Positions 41,394 through 49,498 of a DNA stretch of 49,499 nucleotides are shown here, piece after piece. The notes below the pieces were generated by a model. It saw only the letters and a program-made list of their open reading frames with translations, was not told the origin of the DNA and did no database searches. Position 1 is the stretch's first letter; every line of letters begins with the position of its first letter. This DNA comes from Gallibacterium melopsittaci (GTDB lineage: Bacteria; Pseudomonadota; Gammaproteobacteria; Enterobacterales; Pasteurellaceae). Location: the NCBI RefSeq assembly GCF_042433085.1, contig NZ_JBHLWA010000040.1:1-49499 (forward strand), written 5' to 3'. Both the position numbers and the translations under genes were made by a program.

Positions 41394-42342
41394 TGCTATA
41401 CCATTAACAGGAATGACATTTAAAGAAATATTGAATGAATATGTAACCTTTAAATATTTAAGGCCAGATACAAAAGAAAGTTATATTAAAGTGATTAATC
41501 AATTTGAAAAATTTGCCCCTAATATTCTTGCTGATGAAATCACCCAAGAACTCGTATTGAAATGGCGAGTACGTTCTCTACAAAAAATTTGTCCTATTAC
41601 TTGGAATAATTACATGTCTCATTGCCATGCAATTTTTAATTTTGGAATTAAAAATAACCTAATTCGTACAAATAAAAATCCATTCAAGAGTATGCAGGTT
41701 AAAGTTGGTAAAAAACGCAAAAAAGTTATCAGAGATTTTCATTTATCTGTTTTAGAAGATACTTTAGTTTCAGATAAAAACTTATTACCAGAGAGCTACT
41801 CTCCTTTATTTTTTACACAAGCTATTATATTTACATTTATCTATACAGGTATTCGTAGAGGGCAATTATTAAAACTAAAAGTGCGAGATATTAATCTTAT
41901 TGATAGGACCATTTTTATTTCATCTGATATTAATAAGAATCATGATGATCATATTATCCCAATTTCAACGGTACTATTTCCTTACTTAGAAAGACTTTTG
42001 CAAGAAATACAAGCAAGACATATTGCAAAAAATAGTCAATTATTCAATTTGAATAATTTTTCGTCTGTGACAAGAAATAAAGGAAATATGACTACAGATC
42101 AATTGTCTCATTATTTTGGAAAAATATCTAAAGAATTAGGGGTCTCTCTTTCTCCCCATAAATTTAGACATACATTGGCAACCAACTTGATGAAAAATCC
42201 GGAACAAAATTTATATGCTACACAAAAAATTCTAGGTCATCGAGATATCAAGGTAACATTAACCTATATTCAACCAGATGTTGAGCAACTTAGAAATGCA
42301 ATTGAGTCAACTCGAAAACCTGTTATGAGGCGATATTTTTAA
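41383..42342 (+). CDS. int: Tyrosine recombinase/integrase of the ICE
   Basis: 319 aa from the ATG at 41383 (AGAGGGA ahead; the ATG at 41362 lies in traI). Core-binding domain in the first ~105 residues ('LRPDTKESYIKVINQFEKFA'). Catalytic residues are all present: Arg in 'FIYTGIRRGQLLKLKVRDI', His-x-x-Arg in 'SPHKFRHTLATNLM', His in 'ILGHRDIKVTLTYIQ' with the nucleophile Tyr in 'TYIQ'. It should integrate and excise the element. An att-like site lies 28 bp after its stop. Confidence 0.93.
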   Translation: MIDNAIPLTGMTFKEILNEYVTFKYLRPDTKESYIKVINQFEKFAPNILADEITQELVLKWRVRSLQKICPITWNNYMSHCHAIFNFGIKNNLIRTNKNPFKSMQVKVGKKRKKVIRDFHLSVLEDTLVSDKNLLPESYSPLFFTQAIIFTFIYTGIRRGQLLKLKVRDINLIDRTIFISSDINKNHDDHIIPISTVLFPYLERLLQEIQARHIAKNSQLFNLNNFSSVTRNKGNMTTDQLSHYFGKISKELGVSLSPHKFRHTLATNLMKNPEQNLYATQKILGHRDIKVTLTYIQPDVEQLRNAIESTRKPVMRRYF

Positions 42343-42369
42343 ATAAAAGACTATAAAAATTGTTTAAAA

Positions 42370-42405
42370 GTGGTTTAAAGTTCAGTAATACTTCATTTAA
42401 ACCAC
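42370..42405. other. att-like site directly behind the integrase
   Basis: GTGGTTTAAAG (42370-42380) and TTTAAACCAC (42396-42405) are the same arms as in the 54-bp repeats, in the same orientation, but the 15-bp centre differs. It may be an old attR or an accessory core site, marking where the ICE once ended. Confidence 0.6.
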
Positions 42406-42485
42406 TAACCTCTATTTTATTAACCATAAATTAATCGGTATATATGGGCCTAAATTACTTGGCTATCCAAAAGATTATCCCTATA

Positions 42486-42896
42486 TCATATTTCAAAACT
42501 TTCCAGACTTGCACCATTATCAAGCTGAATTTGAATTGCTTTTGGCGTTCTACCCTGCCCTGTCCAAGTTTTTTGTGAACCATCTAAATCTGTATATTTA
42601 TATTTTGCTGGACGGGGAGCGCGTTTTTTATGTTGAGATGGATTAAAACGGTGAAAATTCATTACTTCTAAGAGTTCTTCAGGTGAAATACCTTCAGATT
42701 TGAGTAATTCTTTATATTTTTCAATTTTTTCTTGATGAGCAGCTAAAATAATTTGTTGTGCTTCTTCCTCTTTTTTTCTTTCTTGAACAACAATCTCAAA
42801 TTTTTCAAAAATTGTTTCTAATTGCTCTAAAGAGAGTTCTCTTGCTAAAAGACGCAGAGAACGAATATTATTCAATGTCTTTAATAACTTTTCCAC
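42486..42896 (-). CDS. hns: H-NS-family nucleoid protein
   Basis: 136 aa. The C-terminal DNA-binding domain is unmistakable: 'KRAPRPAKYKYTDLDGSQKT' then 'WTGQGRTPKAIQIQL' with the QGR AT-hook-like loop. The N-terminal two-thirds is the oligomerising coiled coil ('LRLLARELSLEQLETIFEKF'). H-NS-like proteins silence AT-rich acquired DNA; one carried inside an ICE can buffer its cost to the host. It lies between the integrase and the right 54-bp repeat, on the opposite strand to both neighbours. Whether it is element cargo or a host gene caught between att sites cannot be decided here. Confidence 0.9.
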   Translation of the reverse strand: MEKLLKTLNNIRSLRLLARELSLEQLETIFEKFEIVVQERKKEEEAQQIILAAHQEKIEKYKELLKSEGISPEELLEVMNFHRFNPSQHKKRAPRPAKYKYTDLDGSQKTWTGQGRTPKAIQIQLDNGASLESFEI

Positions 42897-43216
42897 TTAT
42901 GCTCCTTATGTGTCTATATTTTGGTATTAATGGAAATAGAATATCACTTTTTTGCATATTACCCAACACATCAAACACACTTAACTTCGCTGAAAACACA
43001 TTGCCAATATTATGCATTGGTTAGTAGAAAGTCTGACACCAGACGAGGATACTTTCACTTCACAAAGTAAACATGTTACATACCTAGCAATAGTTTACTT
43101 GATGAGTCACTTAATATTGAATAAAAATTTAGTGCAAAATGGCTATAATTTTCTTATATTATAAATATCTAGAACTCATTTGATTGTTTTTACAATCTAT
43201 TTTAGAGGAGGTAAAT
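42897..43216. other. Gene-free stretch with a promoter candidate for the ATPase-PIN pair
   Basis: No supported frame. A perfect -10 hexamer TATAAT lies at 43144-43149, 68 bp ahead of the ATPase start; the best -35-like word (TTGAAT) is 21 bp upstream of it, rather far. Otherwise nothing notable. Confidence 0.4.
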
Positions 43217-44320
43217 ATGAATATAGAACAAGATAAGATACCCTCAAAATACGAATTTTGGAATGTTAAGGGAATTGATAGAGTATTAATAAATCTCGAT
43301 CCTAACGACAAAATGAATGTATTTATTGGAAATAATGGAGTCGGTAAAACAAAAACACTAGAGAGTCTATATCAAGCGTTATTATTTTCTAGTAATAAGT
43401 ATCAATTGAATCCAGATAGGTTCTTAACTAATAAATTAGTATTTGAAAAAGCAAAAATTAATAATAATGACTTTTTTATCGATAAAATGAATCTTATCAG
43501 TCATGTAGCGAAAACGACCCCCTACCCTATTATTTATATTCCTGCCCAAAAAAGAGGATATTTTAAAAATAACAATACCGATTACATCAAAGTTTTGGGG
43601 GAATTTAAGGAACGTCAACAAGCGTATTTTGAGGCTATCTATCTAGATATCAATAATAATAAATATAATGATTCTATTGAAACATGGTTTATTCAGAGAG
43701 CTCAATCAGCTAATCGTTATCAAAATAGTGAAGATAATCGAGAAATCGAATTACTGTCAGTACTACATATCCTAAATAGAATTGATGAAAGAATTAGTAA
43801 TGATCCCTCTTCATTGAGCCTTATAGGTGGGAAATTTATATCTTTAATGATAGAAGGAAAATGGCGCAAATTAAGTGAGTTAAGTAGTGGATTTGCTTCA
43901 TTAGTTAAAATAGTTCAATCGATTGTGTCTGGTTACGCTTTTTTTACAAACTCTACAAATTTGGAAAATGAAAAAGGAGTTGTATTGATTGATGAAATAG
44001 AGAGCCATTTACATATCAGCTGGCAAACCAGAATATTACCAGCATTAAATGATGCCTTTCCTAATACTATTTTTATTGTTGCAACCCATTCATCATTAGT
44101 ATTATCTCAATTATATGATGGAAAAGCTTATGAACTAGTTAATGAGAATGGTATTGTTAAAAATAAAGAAATACCAAATCCAAGTAATGCAGCTTTTGTT
44201 GATCTACTTTCTACTGCGTTTAATGTTGATCTAAATCAGATTAAATTAACAAATATTCAACCTAAACGTTCAGTTAATCAGAAAAGTAAATTGTTTGATA
44301 TTTTAGGATTATCTAAATAG
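43217..44320 (+). CDS. AAA (ABC-like) ATPase paired with a PIN nuclease, candidate defence gene
   Basis: 367 aa from the ATG behind AGAGGAGG. An AAA_15/21-type ATPase: Walker A 'VFIGNNGVGKTKTLESLY' (about residues 35-52), an ABC-like signature 'LSELSSGFASLVKIVQ' and Walker B 'GVVLIDEIESHLHISWQTRI', then the H-loop 'FIVATHSSLVLSQL'. There is no TOPRIM or HNH domain; the effector is likely the PIN protein whose gene follows after 8 bp. Overcoming-lysogenisation-defect and PARIS-type systems use similar ATPases with other nucleases. I do not recognise a named system with exactly this pair. Confidence 0.75.
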   Translation: MNIEQDKIPSKYEFWNVKGIDRVLINLDPNDKMNVFIGNNGVGKTKTLESLYQALLFSSNKYQLNPDRFLTNKLVFEKAKINNNDFFIDKMNLISHVAKTTPYPIIYIPAQKRGYFKNNNTDYIKVLGEFKERQQAYFEAIYLDINNNKYNDSIETWFIQRAQSANRYQNSEDNREIELLSVLHILNRIDERISNDPSSLSLIGGKFISLMIEGKWRKLSELSSGFASLVKIVQSIVSGYAFFTNSTNLENEKGVVLIDEIESHLHISWQTRILPALNDAFPNTIFIVATHSSLVLSQLYDGKAYELVNENGIVKNKEIPNPSNAAFVDLLSTAFNVDLNQIKLTNIQPKRSVNQKSKLFDILGLSK

Positions 44321-44328
44321 GTGGTAGT

Positions 44329-44793
44329 ATGCAACAAAATATTTTATTAGATACAAATAAAATAATTAGTATCTTGAAGGGTAATAATCAGGATAGTAGT
44401 TGGTTTATAAAAAAATTGAATGAAGGACAAACACTATTTTTCACAACACCTTTAATTAGACATGAAGTGTTACGTTTTTACGATTATAGTGACTCAAATG
44501 CTATTGAGTATAAAAAAGCGGAGCAGTTTTTATCTGCATTAGAAATTATTAATATTGACAAGAATATTACTGATATTGCTACAGATATTTTTAGATATGA
44601 AAGAACAAATTATTCTGAACGGTATCAAAAACAACCCGATGGTACAGAAAAGCGCTTAGATAAATATAACTTTGATACAATGTATGTGGCTAGCGCTATG
44701 TGTTTTAATTTAGAAATGACTTCAAATGATGGTGATATTTGTAAAATAAAGAATTTATATTCTGAAATGATTAATTGGAAGAAAAACTCTTAA
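44329..44793 (+). CDS. PIN-domain nuclease paired with the ATPase
   Basis: 154 aa. VapC-like PIN fold with the acidic residues in place: 'ILLDTNKII' (Asp8), 'IRHEVLRFYD' (Glu42 region), 'YNFDTMYVASAMCFN' (Asp near 116) and 'MTSNDGDICKI' (Asp near 134). PIN proteins cut RNA. No VapB-type antitoxin is next to it; the neighbour is the ATPase gene, whose product may control it. Its 3' end lies 13 bp from the right 54-bp repeat. Confidence 0.8.
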   Translation: MQQNILLDTNKIISILKGNNQDSSWFIKKLNEGQTLFFTTPLIRHEVLRFYDYSDSNAIEYKKAEQFLSALEIINIDKNITDIATDIFRYERTNYSERYQKQPDGTEKRLDKYNFDTMYVASAMCFNLEMTSNDGDICKIKNLYSEMINWKKNS

Positions 44794-44806
44794 TCTTGGG
44801 TAAAAC

Positions 44807-44860
44807 GTGGTTTAAAGCCTTGTACTATATGCTTTTAAACCACTTTTTACCAACTTTTTT
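44807..44860. repeat. Right copy of 54-bp perfect direct repeat, probable attR
   Basis: Identical to 8-61 and in the same orientation. To its left lies the PIN gene; to its right, after 2 bp, the stop codon (TAG on the - strand) of the OLD-type gene. So the target was just 3' of that gene, which the insertion left intact. Confidence 0.75.
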
Positions 44861-44862
44861 AT

Positions 44863-46683
44863 CTACCTTACTATACCTAGAGCTTTATTGATAATTCCAA
44901 TAATATCATGATCATTTTTATCTAATATAATAGGTTCCTTTCGTACATCTAACACTTTACTGTTTATCTCTATTTTCAATTTACCTTCCTCACTTACCTC
45001 ATAATCAAAAAAAGAAGGTTTATTTGGGAAAGGTAAGATATTCTCACCTACTTGATAATGTGCAAAAACAGGAGATATGATACTCAACAACTCATCCCTG
45101 ATTAAGATCGATTCATCTATCATTTCACTATTAGATGCATATTTCAAACAGTTCAAAATTTCTTGATATGAAGAATTTTCTAATTCCTTATCTTCACTCT
45201 CTAAAATGTATTCACTTTCAATAACAGCATCCTCAATTTTATTTTTCTTCTGATGATTACATTGATAATAACATTCAATATTTCCTTTTCTTAAAATAAA
45301 TAGCCCTGTTTTCTCAAAAATATCAAATAATGCACCAAGCCTAGCTTTTAACTTATTCCACTCATTATTTAAATTTTGCTCACTAAATACAGTGCATAAA
45401 GCTGAACGTCTTTTCTTTAACACTTCATTTCCTGAGGCAGTAAAATACGAGTGTTGTGTAGCTACACTCTCAATGGATTTCCAATCATCATCAACTAATT
45501 TGCAAAAGTCCTCATAGATAGAATCAGCCATATTTAAAATAGATGACTGACCAAGCTGACTAGCTAAATTATCTGCTTCATTTTTTACTTTTTCATTATT
45601 AAAATAAGCTTTCACTAAATTCAAATTATCAGCAAAAGCATCTGCATCAACTAAGATGGTTGGTGATTTTCCCATTAACCTAAATAATTTTATTGTATCA
45701 GACATTATTTCTTTACCATTAACTGGCAATATCTGTGAACCTGCAGCTTCAATATTTAAGTATAGTTTATCTGAAAGTGTATTACAGATAATTACATCTG
45801 AAGAGCCTTCCACCAAGAGTGGTGTTCTCGAAAATAATGCTAATTTATGTTCGTGTCCTAATCTAGCAATTAAACTTTGAATATTTTTATTTTTTAATTC
45901 ACCAGCATTATTTGGAATTTGATTAGCACCTTTTCTTAAATCATCACAAAAAATAAAAGACAATAAATCATCAGTTTTTGATATTTTTATCATTTCTGCT
46001 GAATGTGTTGCTATTATAATAATTTTTTGATAGCTATTTTCATTAGGCTCTCTTGTAACTCGTAAAATCTCTTTAAGTAAAAAAGCTTGTAGTTGTGGAT
46101 GTAATGAAATTTCTGGTTCATCAATCAGCAAAATACCGACATCATCATCGTATAATGCAGCTAAAAGACCAATAAGATGCAATAATCCCGATGCCTCACG
46201 TCCAGATGAATAACTGGAATTTTCTTCACCTAATCTATAAAATGAAACTTTTAACTGTCCAGAATCCCAATCAATAATAATGTTTCGCTTAAACAGTTTC
46301 TGTAAACGTTCTCTTACCTTAATTAAAATATCCTGACGAACTGATAATGTATGTAAATCTCCATTAATAGATTCAATCTTATGTCTCTCTTTGGAAAAAT
46401 ACTTATCTCCATGTTGAGCTTGATCAGGTGTATCTTTGTCATAATAGACTGTACTACATTTTGAGCGATATTGTTCTAAGGGACTTAAACGCCCAGAAGA
46501 AATAAAACGAATTGTTTTATCCTTATATTTCATCTCTAAGCTATTTTTTAGGCTTTTCAATAAAAGCGTTTTCCCTGAACCATTTGGACCAATAATAAAC
46601 GTTAATGGTGATCTTATCTCAAGTTCTAAAGAATACTTTTCCTTAATATTAATTTCATAAGTAACAGAAAGAGGAAATTCCAT
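44863..46683 (-). CDS. OLD-family ATP-dependent endonuclease (ATPase plus TOPRIM)
   Basis: 606 aa. ATPase part: Walker A 'LTFIIGPNGSGKTLLLKSLK' (about residues 28-47), signature 'SSGREASGLLHLIGLLAALY' and Walker B 'DDVGILLIDEPEISLHPQLQ', H-loop 'IIIATHSAEMI'. A TOPRIM domain follows from about residue 280: 'RTPLLVEGSSDVIICNTL' (the Glu), 'PTILVDADAFADNLN' (Asp-x-Asp). This is the class 1 OLD layout; such proteins act as nucleases in anti-phage defence. It lies just outside the right repeat, convergent with the ATPase-PIN pair. Confidence 0.85.
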   Translation of the reverse strand: MEFPLSVTYEINIKEKYSLELEIRSPLTFIIGPNGSGKTLLLKSLKNSLEMKYKDKTIRFISSGRLSPLEQYRSKCSTVYYDKDTPDQAQHGDKYFSKERHKIESINGDLHTLSVRQDILIKVRERLQKLFKRNIIIDWDSGQLKVSFYRLGEENSSYSSGREASGLLHLIGLLAALYDDDVGILLIDEPEISLHPQLQAFLLKEILRVTREPNENSYQKIIIIATHSAEMIKISKTDDLLSFIFCDDLRKGANQIPNNAGELKNKNIQSLIARLGHEHKLALFSRTPLLVEGSSDVIICNTLSDKLYLNIEAAGSQILPVNGKEIMSDTIKLFRLMGKSPTILVDADAFADNLNLVKAYFNNEKVKNEADNLASQLGQSSILNMADSIYEDFCKLVDDDWKSIESVATQHSYFTASGNEVLKKRRSALCTVFSEQNLNNEWNKLKARLGALFDIFEKTGLFILRKGNIECYYQCNHQKKNKIEDAVIESEYILESEDKELENSSYQEILNCLKYASNSEMIDESILIRDELLSIISPVFAHYQVGENILPFPNKPSFFDYEVSEEGKLKIEINSKVLDVRKEPIILDKNDHDIIGIINKALGIVR

Positions 46684-47239
46684 AATGCTCTATCTCAAAA
46701 AAATTTATCTATGGGTTACAAATATGAAAAGTAGATGGGTATTTTTTATCTAAGTCTACATTTCTCTTTTATCGTATTATAGAGTTAAAGAAACTTATAT
46801 ATCAATTCCTATACTTCATACTTTCCATACAAATTTTAGTATAATCACCATCTTGTGCTAAGCACCAATATAATGGGACTGTAAAGCGGTAACCTAAGTT
46901 ATAGTACATTGAAGCTACCCCAATCCATAGTAATTATGTACCGAGGAATTATCATCAAAGATATCTAATAAATTTTTACTAAAATTGTTATACTAGTTAA
47001 ATTAATTTTAGAAACCTCATAAAGATCTGTACTGTGTACATCTTTTTCACCAATTCCGAATGCGATAAGGCTAGAATTTTTTTGTTTGATTAAAGTTTCA
47101 CTATTTTTCTCTCTTTCTGCCCGATAAAATCGCAGCATAAGTAATTCATATTAAAGCATATGACATTTGTCATATGCTTTTTACTAAAGATCCATAATCT
47201 CATCTTGTTTTGTAATTAAACTACTTTTTACCATTTATT
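46684..47239. other. Gene-poor stretch with a terminator and a degenerate gene fragment
   Basis: No intact gene. A strong hairpin (AAAGCATATGACA/TGTCATATGCTTT around 47154-47181, followed by Ts on the + strand) lies before the 228-aa gene's stop. Another imperfect hairpin, AAAGAT...ATCTTTTT, is at about 47021-47047. A frameshifted fragment is listed separately. Confidence 0.5.
46802..46990 (-). pseudogene. Degenerate fragment, frameshifted, possibly Sel1-like repeat protein
   Basis: Read on the - strand, one frame gives 'LLDIFDDNSSVHNYYGLG' before a stop and the next, joined at a run of four Gs, gives 'VASMYYNLGYRFTVPLYWCL' and 'AQDGDYTKICMESMKYRN' before TGA (46804-46802). The two halves read on sensibly, so this looks like the end of a lost gene with a one-base slip. 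'NYYGLG-x-x-x-MYYNLG' recalls Sel1 repeats, but this is weak. Confidence 0.35.
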
Positions 47240-47926
47240 TTATTTTTTCCTTTTCTTAGAGATTACTGGTTGTTTATCAAAAATTTCATCTAAACTATAT
47301 TTTGTATCAGGCTTCATAAAAAAAAGGACTTTCTCTATTGATTCTTTTGAAGTATTTTCATTGCTTAAAGTAAGCTCAATTTTAGCTTCTCTATCATATA
47401 TAATCTTACCACAATTATCCTTATCACTAGTAAAAATAACATATCGAAATGGAAATTCTATATTTCTTAATTCTTTTTCAAGATAATAAAAAAGATTATC
47501 TATATTCTTAATTTCTAAACCAAACCTAGTTGAATAGATTAATAATAAACAGTCAACCAAACCATTTTTTGTTTTATAATTTTCAAATTTACTTTTTTTC
47601 TTTTTTATTAGTTCTAAAACAGTTTCTTTTTCACTGTCTATAGAACATTTATCCTTTTTAAGGACTTCAACATTAATACCTTTTTCTAATATTTCTAATA
47701 TTTCTTTACTGTCTGATTTATTAAAATACTCATTATACTCAGAATTATCAACTTGAGTTAATTCAATTCCCACTTTATCTTTATTAGATAAAACTAATAT
47801 TTTATCTGGTTTATCATTATGCCCCTCCAAAAGAGAGTATATACCATATTTCTCTCTAAGGATATTTTCTATTTTATCAAAATAAAATCTTTCCTCTCGT
47901 TCTTGATTAATCTTATTTTTGCTCAT
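47240..47926 (-). CDS. Hypothetical protein with a possible restriction-nuclease-like motif
   Basis: 228 aa, very lysine- and glutamate-rich. 'DKPDKILVLSNKDKVGIELT' (about residues 41-60) resembles PD-(D/E)xK-like folds in which a PD, a hydrophobic strand and G-I-E-(V/L)-T follow each other. Beta strands 'VDCLLLIYSTRFGLEI' and 'FPFRYVIFTSDKDNCGKIIY' would fit the core. No partner recognised; it lies 3' of the second CdiA-CT-like cassette, where toxin or immunity genes are often kept. Function open. Confidence 0.6.
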   Translation of the reverse strand: MSKNKINQEREERFYFDKIENILREKYGIYSLLEGHNDKPDKILVLSNKDKVGIELTQVDNSEYNEYFNKSDSKEILEILEKGINVEVLKKDKCSIDSEKETVLELIKKKKSKFENYKTKNGLVDCLLLIYSTRFGLEIKNIDNLFYYLEKELRNIEFPFRYVIFTSDKDNCGKIIYDREAKIELTLSNENTSKESIEKVLFFMKPDTKYSLDEIFDKQPVISKKRKK

Positions 47927-47988
47927 ATTACATATATCCTAAAAATATTATTTCTTGATCTTCAAAATTTAATTCTTTTTATTGCTGT

Positions 47989-48228
47989 TTATCCATTCTT
48001 AATATATTTAAAAAAACCTCCTGATATAACATCTCCTAGCAAAATTAAAACAAAGCCTTTTTCTATACTAACTTGCAAAATAGTTTTATGTATTCTTAAT
48101 ATGTTATCAATAAAAAACACAATACTATATTCATTGCAAAAATAAACTATCCCCGCTATCTCAACTAATATTAAAGTTAATAAAAGCAGAACAAAACATC
48201 TACGAAAGAATCGATAAATAAACATCAT
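47989..48228 (-). CDS. Small membrane protein, possible immunity protein of cassette 2
   Basis: 79 aa with hydrophobic segments 'CFVLLLLTLILVEIAGIVYF' and 'GFVLILLGDVISGGFF'. It starts 3 bp after the stop of the orphan CdiA-CT-like fragment, the place of a CdiI immunity gene. Very AT-rich. Assignment rests on position. Confidence 0.5.
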   Translation of the reverse strand: MMFIYRFFRRCFVLLLLTLILVEIAGIVYFCNEYSIVFFIDNILRIHKTILQVSIEKGFVLILLGDVISGGFFKYIKNG

Positions 48229-48230
48229 TA

Positions 48231-48677
48231 TTATTTATCCTCTTTCTTTTCATCAAAATATTTTTCTAATAAAGAAGGGTATTTCTGAATAGTTTCAGAA
48301 ATATAATTTCCTAAAATTGGGTATTTAATTTTACTACCTACAAAAGAACCAATTCCAGCCAATCCAACATCTTGTCCTACATTACTATTATTTCCTAGTA
48401 AACTTATACCCATAGCAATACCCATATTGACACGAATAGCATCAAGACTATTTAATTTAGGTGTTATTGCACCTGCAAATCCAGCTCCACCTAGCTCGTA
48501 CCAATTAAACTCTTGACCTGATACAAGTTGTACTGTTCCATTAGCCCCTAAACCGATAGCTGTATTTTGTACGACTGGATTACTCTCTACTTTTTGTAAA
48601 GTTGGTGCAACTATAGTGCCTATTGCTTCGACAGTAGTAACCCCTTTAATTATTGCGTTACCACTATTCCCAAGATT
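48231..48677 (-). pseudogene. Orphan FhaB/CdiA C-terminal-like fragment, cassette 2 (no start codon)
   Basis: The frame is open from a TAA near 48678 down to 48231 but has no ATG before 48425. It reads 'NLGNSGNAIIKGVTTVEAIG', 'TIVAPTLQKVESNPVVQNTA', 'IGLGANGTVQLVSGQEFNWY', then 'GISLLGNNSNVGQDVGLAGI'. This is the glycine/alanine-rich style of haemagglutinin/CdiA pre-toxin and toxin regions ('FNWYELGGAGFAGAI'). Orphan CdiA-CT modules without start lie downstream of cdiA in many genomes as a reserve for recombination. Partner membrane gene follows. Confidence 0.6.
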
Positions 48678-48797
48678 TTAATATTATTCTATTTCTTCGT
48701 CTTTTACTAATTGTAGCTAATTCACGGTGTTAACTGTATATTATTATTTTCTTAGATTTTTATAATCTTTAATATAAATAATTAAATCAATATTATT

Positions 48798-49025
48798 TTA
48801 TCTTTTATCTACATTCACCCCTAATTTCTTTGACAAATTTCCTATCAATATCCACAAAAAGGTAGCTAAACCAGATTTATATAGTAGAGTATATAAAATT
48901 CCCATGTTAAAAATAAATTTATCTGTATAAAAGTAATCAAGAGATATAAGTAAAAAATAAACTATTAAAAAAGAAATATAAAACCATATAAATAAAATAA
49001 GAATACCAAATGCTTTCTTAAACAT
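48798..49025 (-). CDS. Small membrane protein, possible immunity protein of cassette 1
   Basis: 75 aa with two to three hydrophobic segments ('AFGILILFIWFYISFLIVYF', 'FNMGILYTLLYKSGLATFLW'). Its ATG overlaps the stop of the CdiA-like gene by one base (TAATG), so translation is coupled. Position and size suggest an immunity protein to a membrane-acting toxin; not proven. Confidence 0.5.
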   Translation of the reverse strand: MFKKAFGILILFIWFYISFLIVYFLLISLDYFYTDKFIFNMGILYTLLYKSGLATFLWILIGNLSKKLGVNVDKR

Positions 49026-49498
49026 TATTCTAACTCCTTAGTTTTAACTTCTTCTGTTTTAGGGTTAACATTTATATTTTCTATAATTCCACCCACAATA
49101 GAACTTCCCACAATAACTTTATTTCCTACAATACCGAATTTAGAAACACTATCTGCCGTACCAATAGAAATTATTGTTGAAATATCTTTCTTCATAATAT
49201 CTCCTAATACTTCCTTATCATTTTTAGTATTATCGTTGGCAGATATAATACCTTGATAAATTGTATTAATAGATAATTGTTTTGAGAGACTTTTTCCTGC
49301 CGTGATCCCATTTAAAACATAATTCATCATAGCCCCTTCAGGCGTAAATTTATCATTATAAACATCAAACCCCGTTGAAACTGTTCCTGCAATCAACGTT
49401 TCACTCGCTATAGGATGTTTTTCTAGCCATTGTAATGCAGGCGAAATTTTACCCATTGCCTTTTCAGCTTGCAGAGCAGTGATAAAGGCTCTATCACT
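49025..49498 (-). CDS. C-terminal end of a FhaB/CdiA-type protein, cut by the window edge
   Basis: The frame is open to the last base of the window; upstream of the Met at 49456 it continues 'SDRAFITALQAEKA', so that Met is internal. Visible part: 'ISPALQWLEKHPIASETLIA', 'DKFTPEGAMMNYVLNGITAG', 'SKQLSINTIYQGIISANDN', and 'GNKVIVGSSIVGGIIENINV'. This fits the pre-toxin and toxin end of contact-dependent inhibition or haemagglutinin proteins in Pasteurellaceae. Followed by a coupled small membrane protein gene. Confidence 0.65.
   Translation of the reverse strand, partial: SDRAFITALQAEKAMGKISPALQWLEKHPIASETLIAGTVSTGFDVYNDKFTPEGAMMNYVLNGITAGKSLSKQLSINTIYQGIISANDNTKNDKEVLGDIMKKDISTIISIGTADSVSKFGIVGNKVIVGSSIVGGIIENINVNPKTEEVKTKELE

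Noticed and set aside
44775..44860. A GKT-like word (ILGKTW) just left of the right repeat, which in a circle would be in frame with ParA
   Set aside because: The surrounding residues do not fit a ParA Walker A loop (no KGG, wrong distance to NAANIS); coincidence is more likely.
46684..47239. Insertion sequence or transposase remnant
   Set aside because: No terminal inverted repeats or transposase motifs; the readable fragment looks Sel1-like instead.
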